Positions 1 to 6,376 are shown, numbered from the stretch's first letter. The stretch is DNA of 54,239 nt from a bacterium (GCA_030603245.1 JAUVYE010000004.1:1-54239); one strand, 5' to 3'. Made by a program: numbers and translations. Notes: generated by a model not told the origin, from the letters alone.

Positions 1-88
1 TTCCTTTTTTTGTACACGATTTTTGGAGCTTATATCGTCCTCCTTCTCTTATCCACTCCCAGATTGAAGTGATTGTCTCGAACTTCAT
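1..88 (-). CDS. Partial small ORF running off the window edge (MKFETITSIWEWIREGGRYKLQKSCTKKG...), hypothetical
   Basis: ATG at 86-88 on minus strand, open to window edge; near-consensus promoter TTGACA-N17-TATAAA immediately upstream (104-132). Confidence 0.5.
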   Translation of the reverse strand, partial: MKFETITSIWEWIREGGRYKLQKSCTKKG

Positions 89-103
89 TTTTAGTCTATT
101 TGC

Positions 104-132
104 TTTATATCTCCAAACTATAAATTTGTCAA
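104..132 (-). promoter_or_regulatory. sigma70-like promoter TTGACA-17 nt-TATAAA
   Basis: plus-strand tttata 104-109 and tgtcaa 127-132, 17-nt spacer. Confidence 0.65.
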
Positions 133-140
133 TATTAAAA

Positions 141-159
141 CTCGAGAAAAACTCTTGGG
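141..159 (-). terminator. Degenerate copy of array hairpin (ctcgagaaaaactcttggg)
   Basis: Near-identical to the cccgagaaaaactctcggg hairpins at 1216, 1981, 5379, 6180; on minus strand followed by GTTTT. Confidence 0.5.
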
Positions 160-170
160 CAAAAATACGA

Positions 171-206
171 GCTCCTCTGGTGCAACGTTGTTAGAACCTG
201 TTTTAT
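171..206 (+). repeat. Array element copy R1 (36 nt)
   Basis: GCTCCTCTGGTGCAACGTTGTTAGAACCTGTTTTAT. Confidence 0.85.
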
Positions 207-343
207 ATTGAATTAAATAAAAAAAGTGCCAAAGATGGGTATGGCACCTCTTTTGTTTTAATGTGGTTCAATTAATGTATTAATCCGAAACCTTGACAAA
301 TCGAGAAAAAATGATTAAAACAACATTAAAGAGGTGAGAATAG

Positions 344-724
344 TTGGAAAATGAAAAAACGAACCAGAACCGAACGACCATTATAACAATCCTCGTAATT
401 GTGGTCATTGTGGCTCTGGGAGCGTGGAGATATTCTGGCTGGTTCAAGGTTCACGAAGAACAAGTAGTTATCAAAGAAGCGATTAGGAAAACAGCTGGCG
501 GAGAAACCCGAGAGGTTGAATATTTCCTCTATACCAATAAAGGCTACTTCAAGGTTGGCGGCCCAGTAGATGCAGAAGGAATTCCCTATGTCTGGCAACT
601 TGCTAAAGAAAATGAAAGGAAGCTAGTGCTAATCAGATATTATGGAGGCGGCGTATGGCGTATAGATGCCTGGGGATACTATCCAGTCGCCTATGAAATA
701 CATTCTGTACCAGAAACATCCTAG
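344..724 (+). CDS. Small membrane-anchored hypothetical protein (array gene, TTG start)
   Basis: 126 aa; N-terminal TM segment; RBS-like gaggtgag upstream; paralogous to next ORF. Confidence 0.7.
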   Translation: MENEKTNQNRTTIITILVIVVIVALGAWRYSGWFKVHEEQVVIKEAIRKTAGGETREVEYFLYTNKGYFKVGGPVDAEGIPYVWQLAKENERKLVLIRYYGGGVWRIDAWGYYPVAYEIHSVPETS

Positions 725-749
725 AATAAAGATCCGAGTGGTGTAAGAC

Positions 750-1088
750 TTGAATCGACGATTTAAAGCAACGATAATCCTCTTAACGCTCTTTGTTATC
801 TTCGGAGCATTGTTCTTCCTTCCTAAAACAGAAAAGGTTGTAGTTCTTGGAAAAATACAAAAAAAGAGCTGGTTCTCCCTTCCTGTTATAGCAGAAAACA
901 CGCTAACTCTCATTATATCAACTGACAAGGGTTATTTCTATGTTAGAGGAAAATTTGATTCAGATGGCATAAGACATATCTTCAAAAAGCTAGAAATCGG
1001 GAAAACTTACGAAATATCGTACTTTGGCCCCAGATGTAATGCTATCTATTTATACCCATTTATCTCTTCTTTTAAAAAAATTACATAA
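750..1088 (+). CDS. Small membrane-anchored hypothetical protein, paralog of 344-724 (TTG start)
   Basis: 112 aa; N-terminal TM; shared T(N/D)KGYFxVxGxxDxxGI motif. Confidence 0.65.
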   Translation: MNRRFKATIILLTLFVIFGALFFLPKTEKVVVLGKIQKKSWFSLPVIAENTLTLIISTDKGYFYVRGKFDSDGIRHIFKKLEIGKTYEISYFGPRCNAIYLYPFISSFKKIT

Positions 1089-1141
1089 ACCCTAACAATC
1101 TTCAGAAAATCTCTAGGAAGAAAAAGCTCCACACAAACAAA

Positions 1142-1176
1142 AGCTATGAATAATATTTTCATAGCCCTTTTTTTTA
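1142..1176 (+). terminator. Rho-independent terminator
   Basis: gctatgaataatattttcatagc hairpin followed by cccttttttt. Confidence 0.7.
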
Positions 1177-1215
1177 GCTTTTTTATCTAAAAAACAATCT
1201 AATTTTACAAAAAAA

Positions 1216-1234
1216 CCCGAGAAAAACTCTCGGG
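1216..1234 (-). terminator. Array hairpin cccgagaaaaactctcggg
   Basis: Perfect 7-bp stem repeated at several array positions; T-run on minus side. Confidence 0.65.
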
Positions 1235-1244
1235 CAAAATAGGT

Positions 1245-1280
1245 GCTCCGGGGGCTGGACGACATTAGAACCTGTTTTAT
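1245..1280 (+). repeat. Array element copy R2
   Basis: GCTCCGGGGGCTGGACGACATTAGAACCTGTTTTAT. Confidence 0.88.
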
Positions 1281-1300
1281 GAGTCTTTAAAAACAGTTCA

Positions 1301-1561
1301 TTAGCACATAGATACAAACGAGGCGGCTAATAATCCCATAATTATTCCTAAAATTGCAAACCATTTCCCTTTTTGCTTTTTTGTTCTCATCCAAATTAAA
1401 GCTATTATTCCCATAAAAACAGCTCCTAGTCCAGCTATACTATTAACCTCAGAACCACATTCTTTGGCAGTAAATACATATACTAAAGCAAAAATTGCGA
1501 TTAGAAAACTAAAAATTGCTAAACCATTTGTCTCTTTCATGAATGTTTTAATTTTTTCCAT
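1301..1561 (-). CDS. Small multi-TM membrane protein, hypothetical (array gene)
   Basis: 86 aa, three hydrophobic segments; promoter-like TTGTCA-18-TAAAAT upstream. Confidence 0.7.
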   Translation of the reverse strand: MEKIKTFMKETNGLAIFSFLIAIFALVYVFTAKECGSEVNSIAGLGAVFMGIIALIWMRTKKQKGKWFAILGIIMGLLAASFVSMC

Positions 1562-1610
1562 ATTATCTTATTTTACCAAAAAAACTAGCTAAGTGACAAG
1601 ACAAAAATTT

Positions 1611-1690
1611 GCTCCCCCTATTGGACGCGTTCAGAACTATTGATTGGAGAAAAATTAAAGAAAAGCTTAGAAAATTAGAGCCTATTTTAT
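1611..1690 (+). repeat. Array element copy R3, compound form
   Basis: GCTCCCCCTATTGGACGCGTTCAGAAC ... ATTAGAGCCTATTTTAT separated by about 50 nt similar to R4. Confidence 0.7.
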
Positions 1691-1759
1691 TGAAGATTTA
1701 AATAAAAAAGGGGCTATCCTTGTTTTTAGATAAACCCGTAGGGACTTTTGAGTAGTAGT

Positions 1760-1924
1760 TCAGCTCTTCATGGAATTACATTTCAGACAATGCACACCCA
1801 TTGAAGTATGCTGACACTCTTCCTCTCTGTATTTTTGAGTAGCATGACATTCTATGTCTATCTTTCCTCTTACCTGCACTGGTAGACCGTTAATCAAGAG
1901 TTGCTGAAGTGGTGCCAATTTCAT
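1760..1924 (-). CDS. Small hypothetical protein, 54 aa, Cys-rich C-terminus (array gene)
   Basis: Start placed at MKLAPLQQ (RBS aaaggagaa); the longer track ORF reads through the hairpin and promoter. Confidence 0.55.
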   Translation of the reverse strand: MKLAPLQQLLINGLPVQVRGKIDIECHATQKYREEECQHTSMGVHCLKCNSMKS

Positions 1925-1938
1925 TTCTCCTTTTTTGA

Positions 1939-1966
1939 AGATTATCAAATTCAAACAAATTGTCAA
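1939..1966 (-). promoter_or_regulatory. Promoter TTGACA-16 nt-TAATCT upstream of the 54-aa ORF
   Basis: plus-strand agatta 1939-1944, tgtcaa 1961-1966. Confidence 0.55.
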
Positions 1967-1980
1967 TAACCAAGCAAAAA

Positions 1981-1999
1981 CCCGAGATAAACTCTCGGG
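1981..1999 (-). terminator. Array hairpin cccgagataaactctcggg
   Basis: Perfect stem; same as 5379 copy. Confidence 0.65.
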
Positions 2000-2010
2000 C
2001 AAAAATACGA

Positions 2011-2122
2011 GCTCCCCCTATTGGACGCGTTCAGAACCGTGGATTGGAGGAAAATAAGGGAAGAATTGGAGATTTTCAGGATTAGAATGCCTGTGGTTAA
2101 ACGATGTTAGAGCCTGTTTTAT
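2011..2122 (+). repeat. Array element copy R4, compound form containing two core motifs
   Basis: GCTCCCCCTATTGGACGCGTTCAGAACC at 2011-2038 and ACGATGTTAGAGCCTGTTTTAT at 2101-2122. Confidence 0.78.
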
Positions 2123-2164
2123 AAGGAATTTGGCTTAAGATGCCGTTTTGAGTGTAGGGAAATT

Positions 2165-2203
2165 AAAAAAAAGCGGTCTGAGACTAGCTCATACCGTCCT
2201 TGA
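2165..2203 (-). terminator. Terminator downstream of 2213-2491
   Basis: minus strand GGTATGAGctagtCTCAGACC then CGCTTTTTTTT. Confidence 0.55.
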
Positions 2204-2212
2204 TTCGTGAAT

Positions 2213-2491
2213 TTATTTCTCTTCTAGCCTAGTGACCCTTTCTTTTAATCTCTCGATCTCCCAATCTCGCTTTTCTTGCCTAGCTTGAGAGATAATAATT
2301 CCTAGTTTACCGAGTTCAAGCCTATTCTTGCACTTCCAACAATCCCTCAAATGATCTGTTGCTTCTCTTATTTCTCCATCTTTTGGATTAAAGATTTTCT
2401 CCCAAGTTTCTTCACTGATCGGAGCATTCAACAGGCTCTTAATTTCTTCTATTCTTTGATTAGTCAGGGTTCTAGCTTTTTTACAATCCAT
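2213..2491 (-). CDS. Hypothetical protein with CWKC motif and C-terminal coiled coil (array gene)
   Basis: Start at MDCKKARTL after taaggagaa RBS; track ORF starts upstream at 2542. Confidence 0.6.
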   Translation of the reverse strand: MDCKKARTLTNQRIEEIKSLLNAPISEETWEKIFNPKDGEIREATDHLRDCWKCKNRLELGKLGIIISQARQEKRDWEIERLKERVTRLEEK

Positions 2492-2564
2492 TATTCTTTC
2501 TCCTAAGGAACTGTCTTCTTTAAAATTCACAAAAAAAATCAAGTCCTGTAATGGCTTGGAGTTT

Positions 2565-2600
2565 GCTCCGGGGATGGTACAATATTAGAACTTGGTTTTG
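2565..2600 (+). repeat. Array element copy R5 (diverged)
   Basis: GCTCCGGGGATGGTACAATATTAGAACTTGGTTTTG. Confidence 0.7.
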
Positions 2601-2674
2601 GGAAAATTTACCAGCGATTGAATCTAAACTCATTTTCCAGAAACACAAAATAGTATCAATCTAACCTTACTAAA

Positions 2675-3334
2675 TTATATATTAAAAGTACTAAGTAGCC
2701 AGGTAGTAAGCTTTGCTACATACGGTGCAATTGTCGCAATATTTGCCAACATTCCTAGATTTGCCTTTGCTTTTGCAAGAATACTAGTATCTGGTTCTTT
2801 TTTTGCGAGTTGGCTTTTTATAGTTTCTAAATCTCCTTGAATTGAAATTTTTTCTCCATCACTTAACTCTCCAAGCGCATTTACGCGACGACGCAAATCT
2901 TCAGCAAGCTTATGACCTTCTGAAAAAGCAATATTGGAAATACTCGTAACATTATTATTACTTCCAATAACTATAAAATTTCCGCTACCTGAAATGTCGC
3001 CAATTCCTGCAAAAACGTTAGAACGATCAAACTTTGATCCATGCTCAAAATAACCTAATCCGTCCCGAGAAAGTCTGTATTTATAAGTTGGTTTAGCACC
3101 TCCAAATTTCTTCTTTGCAAAATAGTTTTCAACAGGAATTTCTTCAACAAGTTTATTTTGCACTAAAAAAGTTACATTTGCTGCTACTTGATTTTCTTTT
3201 ATTTCCGATAAATGCTCTTTAACTAAACGAGCAAGATTGCGTACGCCAACCATTTGAGATGTACGACTTCTTCCACCCTGATGTAGCTGGTATAAGCTCT
3301 CTAGAATTTTCTCTCTTATTAAATCTTCTTCCAT
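2675..3334 (-). CDS. Winged-helix-like N-terminus, GSGNFIVIGSNNNVT linker, helical C-terminus with hydrophobic tail; hypothetical, possibly conflict-system related
   Basis: 219 aa protein architecture read from translation. Confidence 0.65.
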   Translation of the reverse strand: MEEDLIREKILESLYQLHQGGRSRTSQMVGVRNLARLVKEHLSEIKENQVAANVTFLVQNKLVEEIPVENYFAKKKFGGAKPTYKYRLSRDGLGYFEHGSKFDRSNVFAGIGDISGSGNFIVIGSNNNVTSISNIAFSEGHKLAEDLRRRVNALGELSDGEKISIQGDLETIKSQLAKKEPDTSILAKAKANLGMLANIATIAPYVAKLTTWLLSTFNI

Positions 3335-3576
3335 ATTTTATTAAATTTATTAATTTTCTTAACAATATCATTTGTCGCCTTAAATTTATCATTTCTAATT
3401 TAAAAATCAAACCAACTTTCTTTTATCTTTTGTAGAAAAACTGTGGTTAAAATAAAAATCATAGGTAAAATCAGATCCGTCCAGTCAAAAAGAAAATCTG
3501 CTGTTCCCAAAGTCTAGGAAAAAAGGATTTCTAAATTAGAAATTTCAAAAATACTAGTAATGTCAACAAGTATATT

Positions 3577-3837
3577 CTACTTTCCTTTGTGTTGGCTTTT
3601 GGCTCCTTTTTCACGGTTTTCTTCCCAGTGCAGTGGCTGAAGGTTTCTTATATTGTCGGTTCCACCCTTGTCTTTGGGGTTTTTATGGTCAATTTCCCAT
3701 CCATATTTTCCTTCAGTCCCATATGAAGCTTTCCTGATCTTATTGCCATACGTATCTTTGCCCCATCCTTCTGGATTTTTCCCGCGAATAGGTTTTGCCT
3801 TATCCCACACTTTTTCTATTGTTTTTTTGGCAGGCAT
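3577..3837 (-). CDS. HNH endonuclease-like protein
   Basis: YGWEIDHKNPKDKGGTDNIRNLQPLHWEENREKG matches the HNH signature. Confidence 0.85.
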   Translation of the reverse strand: MPAKKTIEKVWDKAKPIRGKNPEGWGKDTYGNKIRKASYGTEGKYGWEIDHKNPKDKGGTDNIRNLQPLHWEENREKGAKSQHKGK

Positions 3838-3871
3838 AGTAATTGAAAATTAATAAGAATTAGCGACCTTT

Positions 3872-3899
3872 AAAATAAAAACCGGGCCATCCCCGATTT
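3872..3899 (-). terminator. Terminator of candidate small RNA/leader
   Basis: minus strand AAATCGGGGATGGCCCGGTTTTTATTTT. Confidence 0.6.
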
Positions 3900-4002
3900 G
3901 TCTTTTTGCTTAAATCGGAGGTGATAAAAGGTTAATGAACAGTAAAAATTATGTTTAAATTAACCTCCGATGGTGAAATATCTATTAAATTTTACCTTAT
4001 TG
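3875..4002 (-). ncRNA. Candidate structured small RNA or attenuated leader upstream of the HNH gene
   Basis: Promoter TTGCAA-17-TATACT at 4008-4036, terminator at 3872-3899, inverted repeat ATCGGAGGTTAA / TTAACC..ACCTCCGAT between; no substantial ORF. Confidence 0.45.
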
Positions 4003-4007
4003 TAAGT

Positions 4008-4036
4008 AGTATAACATATTTTTACAAAATTTGCAA
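4008..4036 (-). promoter_or_regulatory. Promoter TTGCAA-17 nt-TATACT
   Basis: plus-strand agtata 4008-4013, ttgcaa 4031-4036. Confidence 0.55.
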
Positions 4037-4103
4037 GTAAAAATTCGAACAAAAGCTCGGACTTATACAATTACATACAAATATATGCAATTTTATACAA
4101 TTA

Positions 4104-4139
4104 GCTCCCCTGATGCAACGTTGTTAGAACCTGTTTTGT
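4104..4139 (+). repeat. Array element copy R6
   Basis: GCTCCCCTGATGCAACGTTGTTAGAACCTGTTTTGT. Confidence 0.85.
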
Positions 4140-4192
4140 ATTGAGTTAAATAAAAAAACCATCCAGTCGATGATTAAAAAAATGGGTGGGTA

Positions 4193-4534
4193 TTAGTTTT
4201 TTCGAGGCACTAGCACTTTATCGATCGATGACAGTCTAAGTCCATTTTCTTTGCAGAACGCTTGGAACTCCTGTTGTGTTTCAAAACACATCTCAACAAT
4301 ACTAGCATTAGTTAGTGTTGTTATATCCCCTAGATCATGATATTTTACGATCGTTACGTAGGCAATCTTACGACCACTTTTATAGTTTAAGACATGAGCA
4401 CGTGTCACAATCTTTGTGTCTATATAATTTTCCAATACCCACCCTGGAGTTGAGGTAGAATAAACCGTTATTCCTTCGATTGTGTCAAAACACCTGCTCC
4501 AAAGTTTATTTAAAAGAGCGATTATCTGCCTCAT
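4193..4534 (-). CDS. Hypothetical protein (array gene)
   Basis: Start at MRQIIALL; promoter TCGACA-17-TATAAT at 4548-4576. Confidence 0.65.
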   Translation of the reverse strand: MRQIIALLNKLWSRCFDTIEGITVYSTSTPGWVLENYIDTKIVTRAHVLNYKSGRKIAYVTIVKYHDLGDITTLTNASIVEMCFETQQEFQAFCKENGLRLSSIDKVLVPRKN

Positions 4535-4547
4535 TTTTATCAACTAA

Positions 4548-4576
4548 ATTATAACAAACAGAATATTATTTGTCGA
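4548..4576 (-). promoter_or_regulatory. Promoter TCGACA-17 nt-TATAAT
   Basis: plus-strand attata 4548-4553, tgtcga 4571-4576. Confidence 0.6.
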
Positions 4577-4582
4577 TAACTT

Positions 4583-4618
4583 GCTCCCCTGGCGGGACGA
4601 TGTTAGAACCTGTTTTAT
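4583..4618 (+). repeat. Array element copy R7
   Basis: GCTCCCCTGGCGGGACGATGTTAGAACCTGTTTTAT. Confidence 0.9.
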
Positions 4619-4631
4619 ATTCAATTAAATC

Positions 4632-4660
4632 AAAAAACCGCCTATTAAGCGATTTTTTAA
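4632..4660 (-). terminator. Bidirectional terminator-like hairpin
   Basis: aaaaaaccgcctattaagcgatttttt. Confidence 0.5.
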
Positions 4661-4827
4661 TTCTCTTAATTTCTCCCCTTTTTCCAACTAATAATAGTAT
4701 GATTATTAGCTCGAAAAAAATTAGGGGAGAAGTAAGTTATTGGCTTAGTGAAAAAAGGGTGAATTTAAGGTACGATTGATTTTGTGCTCACAAAAATCTG
4801 CAAGAGTAATAAAGCCTATAATTCATT

Positions 4828-5322
4828 TCATTTGAAGAGATCAAGCACATTAGTCTTCACTGCGTCTTCAGCTGCTTTAGCTATCTCTGCCAGTGTCCCC
4901 GTCGACTTTAATGCTTCGGCCGTGATCACAAATATCATTGTTGCAGGATCGCCATCACTAACCCACACAATACCTCTATCTGTGAGCTCGTCATCCACGT
5001 CGCGGAAACTAATGTTTATTGTTTGCACTGGTACTTCTTCGCCTCTGGGGTTACACGACACCCCGATGTCATCGCCTCTGACTAGATCGATCTGTTCACC
5101 TGAACTGATCAACCTCACAATTTCTTTTCCAGGCTCGACGCCTCTTAAAACTTTCGCCTCAAGAGAAATCGGAAGTTTCGCTGTCAACCTAGCTAGCTCA
5201 AATTCGAATGTGGGTTTTTCAGCAGACAGAAGAGCACTCTCCAAGTCTTTTGTTTCAACGTTCTTCTGTGGATTTTCTGAAGCATCCTTTTTAGCCCATT
5301 GAATCCAAATATTATATTCTAT
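4828..5322 (-). CDS. Hypothetical protein (array gene); start uncertain (TTG at 5244, or non-canonical ATA at 5322)
   Basis: Reading frame open to 5322 directly after TAGGAGGAGGGAAAAACC RBS; no in-frame ATG upstream. Confidence 0.6.
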   Translation of the reverse strand: MEYNIWIQWAKKDASENPQKNVETKDLESALLSAEKPTFEFELARLTAKLPISLEAKVLRGVEPGKEIVRLISSGEQIDLVRGDDIGVSCNPRGEEVPVQTINISFRDVDDELTDRGIVWVSDGDPATMIFVITAEALKSTGTLAEIAKAAEDAVKTNVLDLFK

Positions 5323-5341
5323 GGTTTTTCCCTCCTCCTAA

Positions 5342-5370
5342 AAACTACCAAATTGGCATGACCAAGTCAA
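5342..5370 (-). promoter_or_regulatory. Promoter TTGACT-17 nt-TAGTTT
   Basis: plus-strand aaacta 5342-5347, agtcaa 5365-5370. Confidence 0.5.
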
Positions 5371-5378
5371 TACTAAAA

Positions 5379-5397
5379 CCCGAGATAAACTCTCGGG
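5379..5397 (-). terminator. Array hairpin cccgagataaactctcggg
   Basis: Perfect stem with T-run on minus strand. Confidence 0.65.
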
Positions 5398-5447
5398 CAA
5401 TATATCCACAACTTAACTCCCTATTTTAATTTAATTTCCACACATTA

Positions 5448-5483
5448 GCTCCGGGGGCTGGACGATGTTAGAACCTGTTTTGC
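5448..5483 (+). repeat. Array element copy R8
   Basis: GCTCCGGGGGCTGGACGATGTTAGAACCTGTTTTGC. Confidence 0.9.
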
Positions 5484-5492
5484 CTTATAAAA

Positions 5493-5526
5493 AACAAAAC
5501 CGCCCCTTTAAAGAGACGGTTTTGCA
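5493..5526 (-). terminator. Terminator downstream of 5540-6100
   Basis: aaaaccgcccctttaaagagacggtttt hairpin. Confidence 0.6.
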
Positions 5527-5539
5527 ATAATTAGTTCTA

Positions 5540-6100
5540 TTATTTTTCGTGTCCTTTGCTTTGAATCGGCATACCAATATGAGATTGAGCAGCTTCTTGT
5601 TTGTCTTCCTGTGAACTGACATATTGTCCGTGATTTCCTGTGAATTGCGTTGACTCTCTTGTAGCTGTACCTACAGTGGTCGTCCATGTACCCCCACGGG
5701 CTCCAAAACAATTATCTGTCCAAGTGCCACTAATTTTACCATCAACATCAATTTCTCCAACTAGAGTAAACGAGCAAGAAAGTAAATCATAATCAGCAGT
5801 CATATTAAAATCACTACCATCGACTAAACCATTGGTTACAGTCCATGGATACTGATAAGGTTCGATTGCTGAAAAGGCTCCACCACTACCTTCAAGCGTA
5901 CCATCTTCAGCTTGTACCAAATTCATGTCATGAAGGTTGGTACCTTCCATATAATGATAATCAAAAACCCAAACTCCGTTAACATCCCATGGTCCGTATT
6001 CTACTGGTCCTGGAACTCTGTCAACTTTTGCTCCTGCGATATTTACTAGAGCAAATAAAGACAGGGTTAATATAATGCTTCCAAAAATTATTTTTTTCAT
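5540..6100 (-). CDS. Secreted protein with signal peptide, beta-rich (array gene)
   Basis: MKKIIFGSIILTLSLFALVNIAGAKV signal sequence; 186 aa. Confidence 0.75.
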   Translation of the reverse strand: MKKIIFGSIILTLSLFALVNIAGAKVDRVPGPVEYGPWDVNGVWVFDYHYMEGTNLHDMNLVQAEDGTLEGSGGAFSAIEPYQYPWTVTNGLVDGSDFNMTADYDLLSCSFTLVGEIDVDGKISGTWTDNCFGARGGTWTTTVGTATRESTQFTGNHGQYVSSQEDKQEAAQSHIGMPIQSKGHEK

Positions 6101-6149
6101 AATTTTCTAATTTAATTTTTATTTTTCGACTTTGGCTTTTCTTACTTTT

Positions 6150-6178
6150 AGACTAAAACTCATTTATTGAAAAGTCAA
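6150..6178 (-). promoter_or_regulatory. Promoter TTGACT-17 nt-TAGTCT
   Basis: plus-strand agacta 6150-6155, agtcaa 6173-6178. Confidence 0.5.
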
Positions 6179-6179
6179 A

Positions 6180-6198
6180 CCCGAGAAAAACTCTCGGG
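6180..6198 (-). terminator. Array hairpin cccgagaaaaactctcggg
   Basis: Identical to 1216 copy. Confidence 0.65.
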
Positions 6199-6208
6199 CT
6201 TTTAAAAA

Positions 6209-6244
6209 ACTCCCCTGGCGGGACGATGTTAGAACCTGTTTCAT
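6209..6244 (+). repeat. Array element copy R9 (last recognisable copy)
   Basis: ACTCCCCTGGCGGGACGATGTTAGAACCTGTTTCAT. Confidence 0.88.
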
Positions 6245-6376
6245 TAAAACAAAATGGTCTTTTGATATACTGATTTTAGCTAATCCTTAGTTTACCCTAC
6301 CCTTCAACTCACTATTTATTTAAAAAATTGAAAAACAAGAAAAAAATGGTAAAATAATTTAATTATTTCTAAATTC

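Noticed and set aside
326-928. Minus-strand ORFs 326-598 and 629-928
   Set aside because: Antisense shadows of the paralogous plus-strand pair.
3935-3958. Plus-strand mini-ORF MNSKNYV after GGAGGTGAT
   Set aside because: No plus-strand gene follows to be regulated; minus-strand promoter/terminator explains the structure better.
4570-5302. Plus-strand ORFs 4570-4779 and 4784-5302
   Set aside because: First overlaps R7 and the inverted repeat; second is antisense to a better-supported minus-strand gene with RBS.
141-6244. CRISPR array
   Set aside because: Repeats are 0.4-1.5 kb apart with genes between, not 25-45 bp spacers.
141-6244. Canonical integron attC sites
   Set aside because: No RYYYAAC partner or inverted L boxes seen by eye, core GTTAGAA violates GTTRRRY, and no integrase in window; kept only as an analogy.
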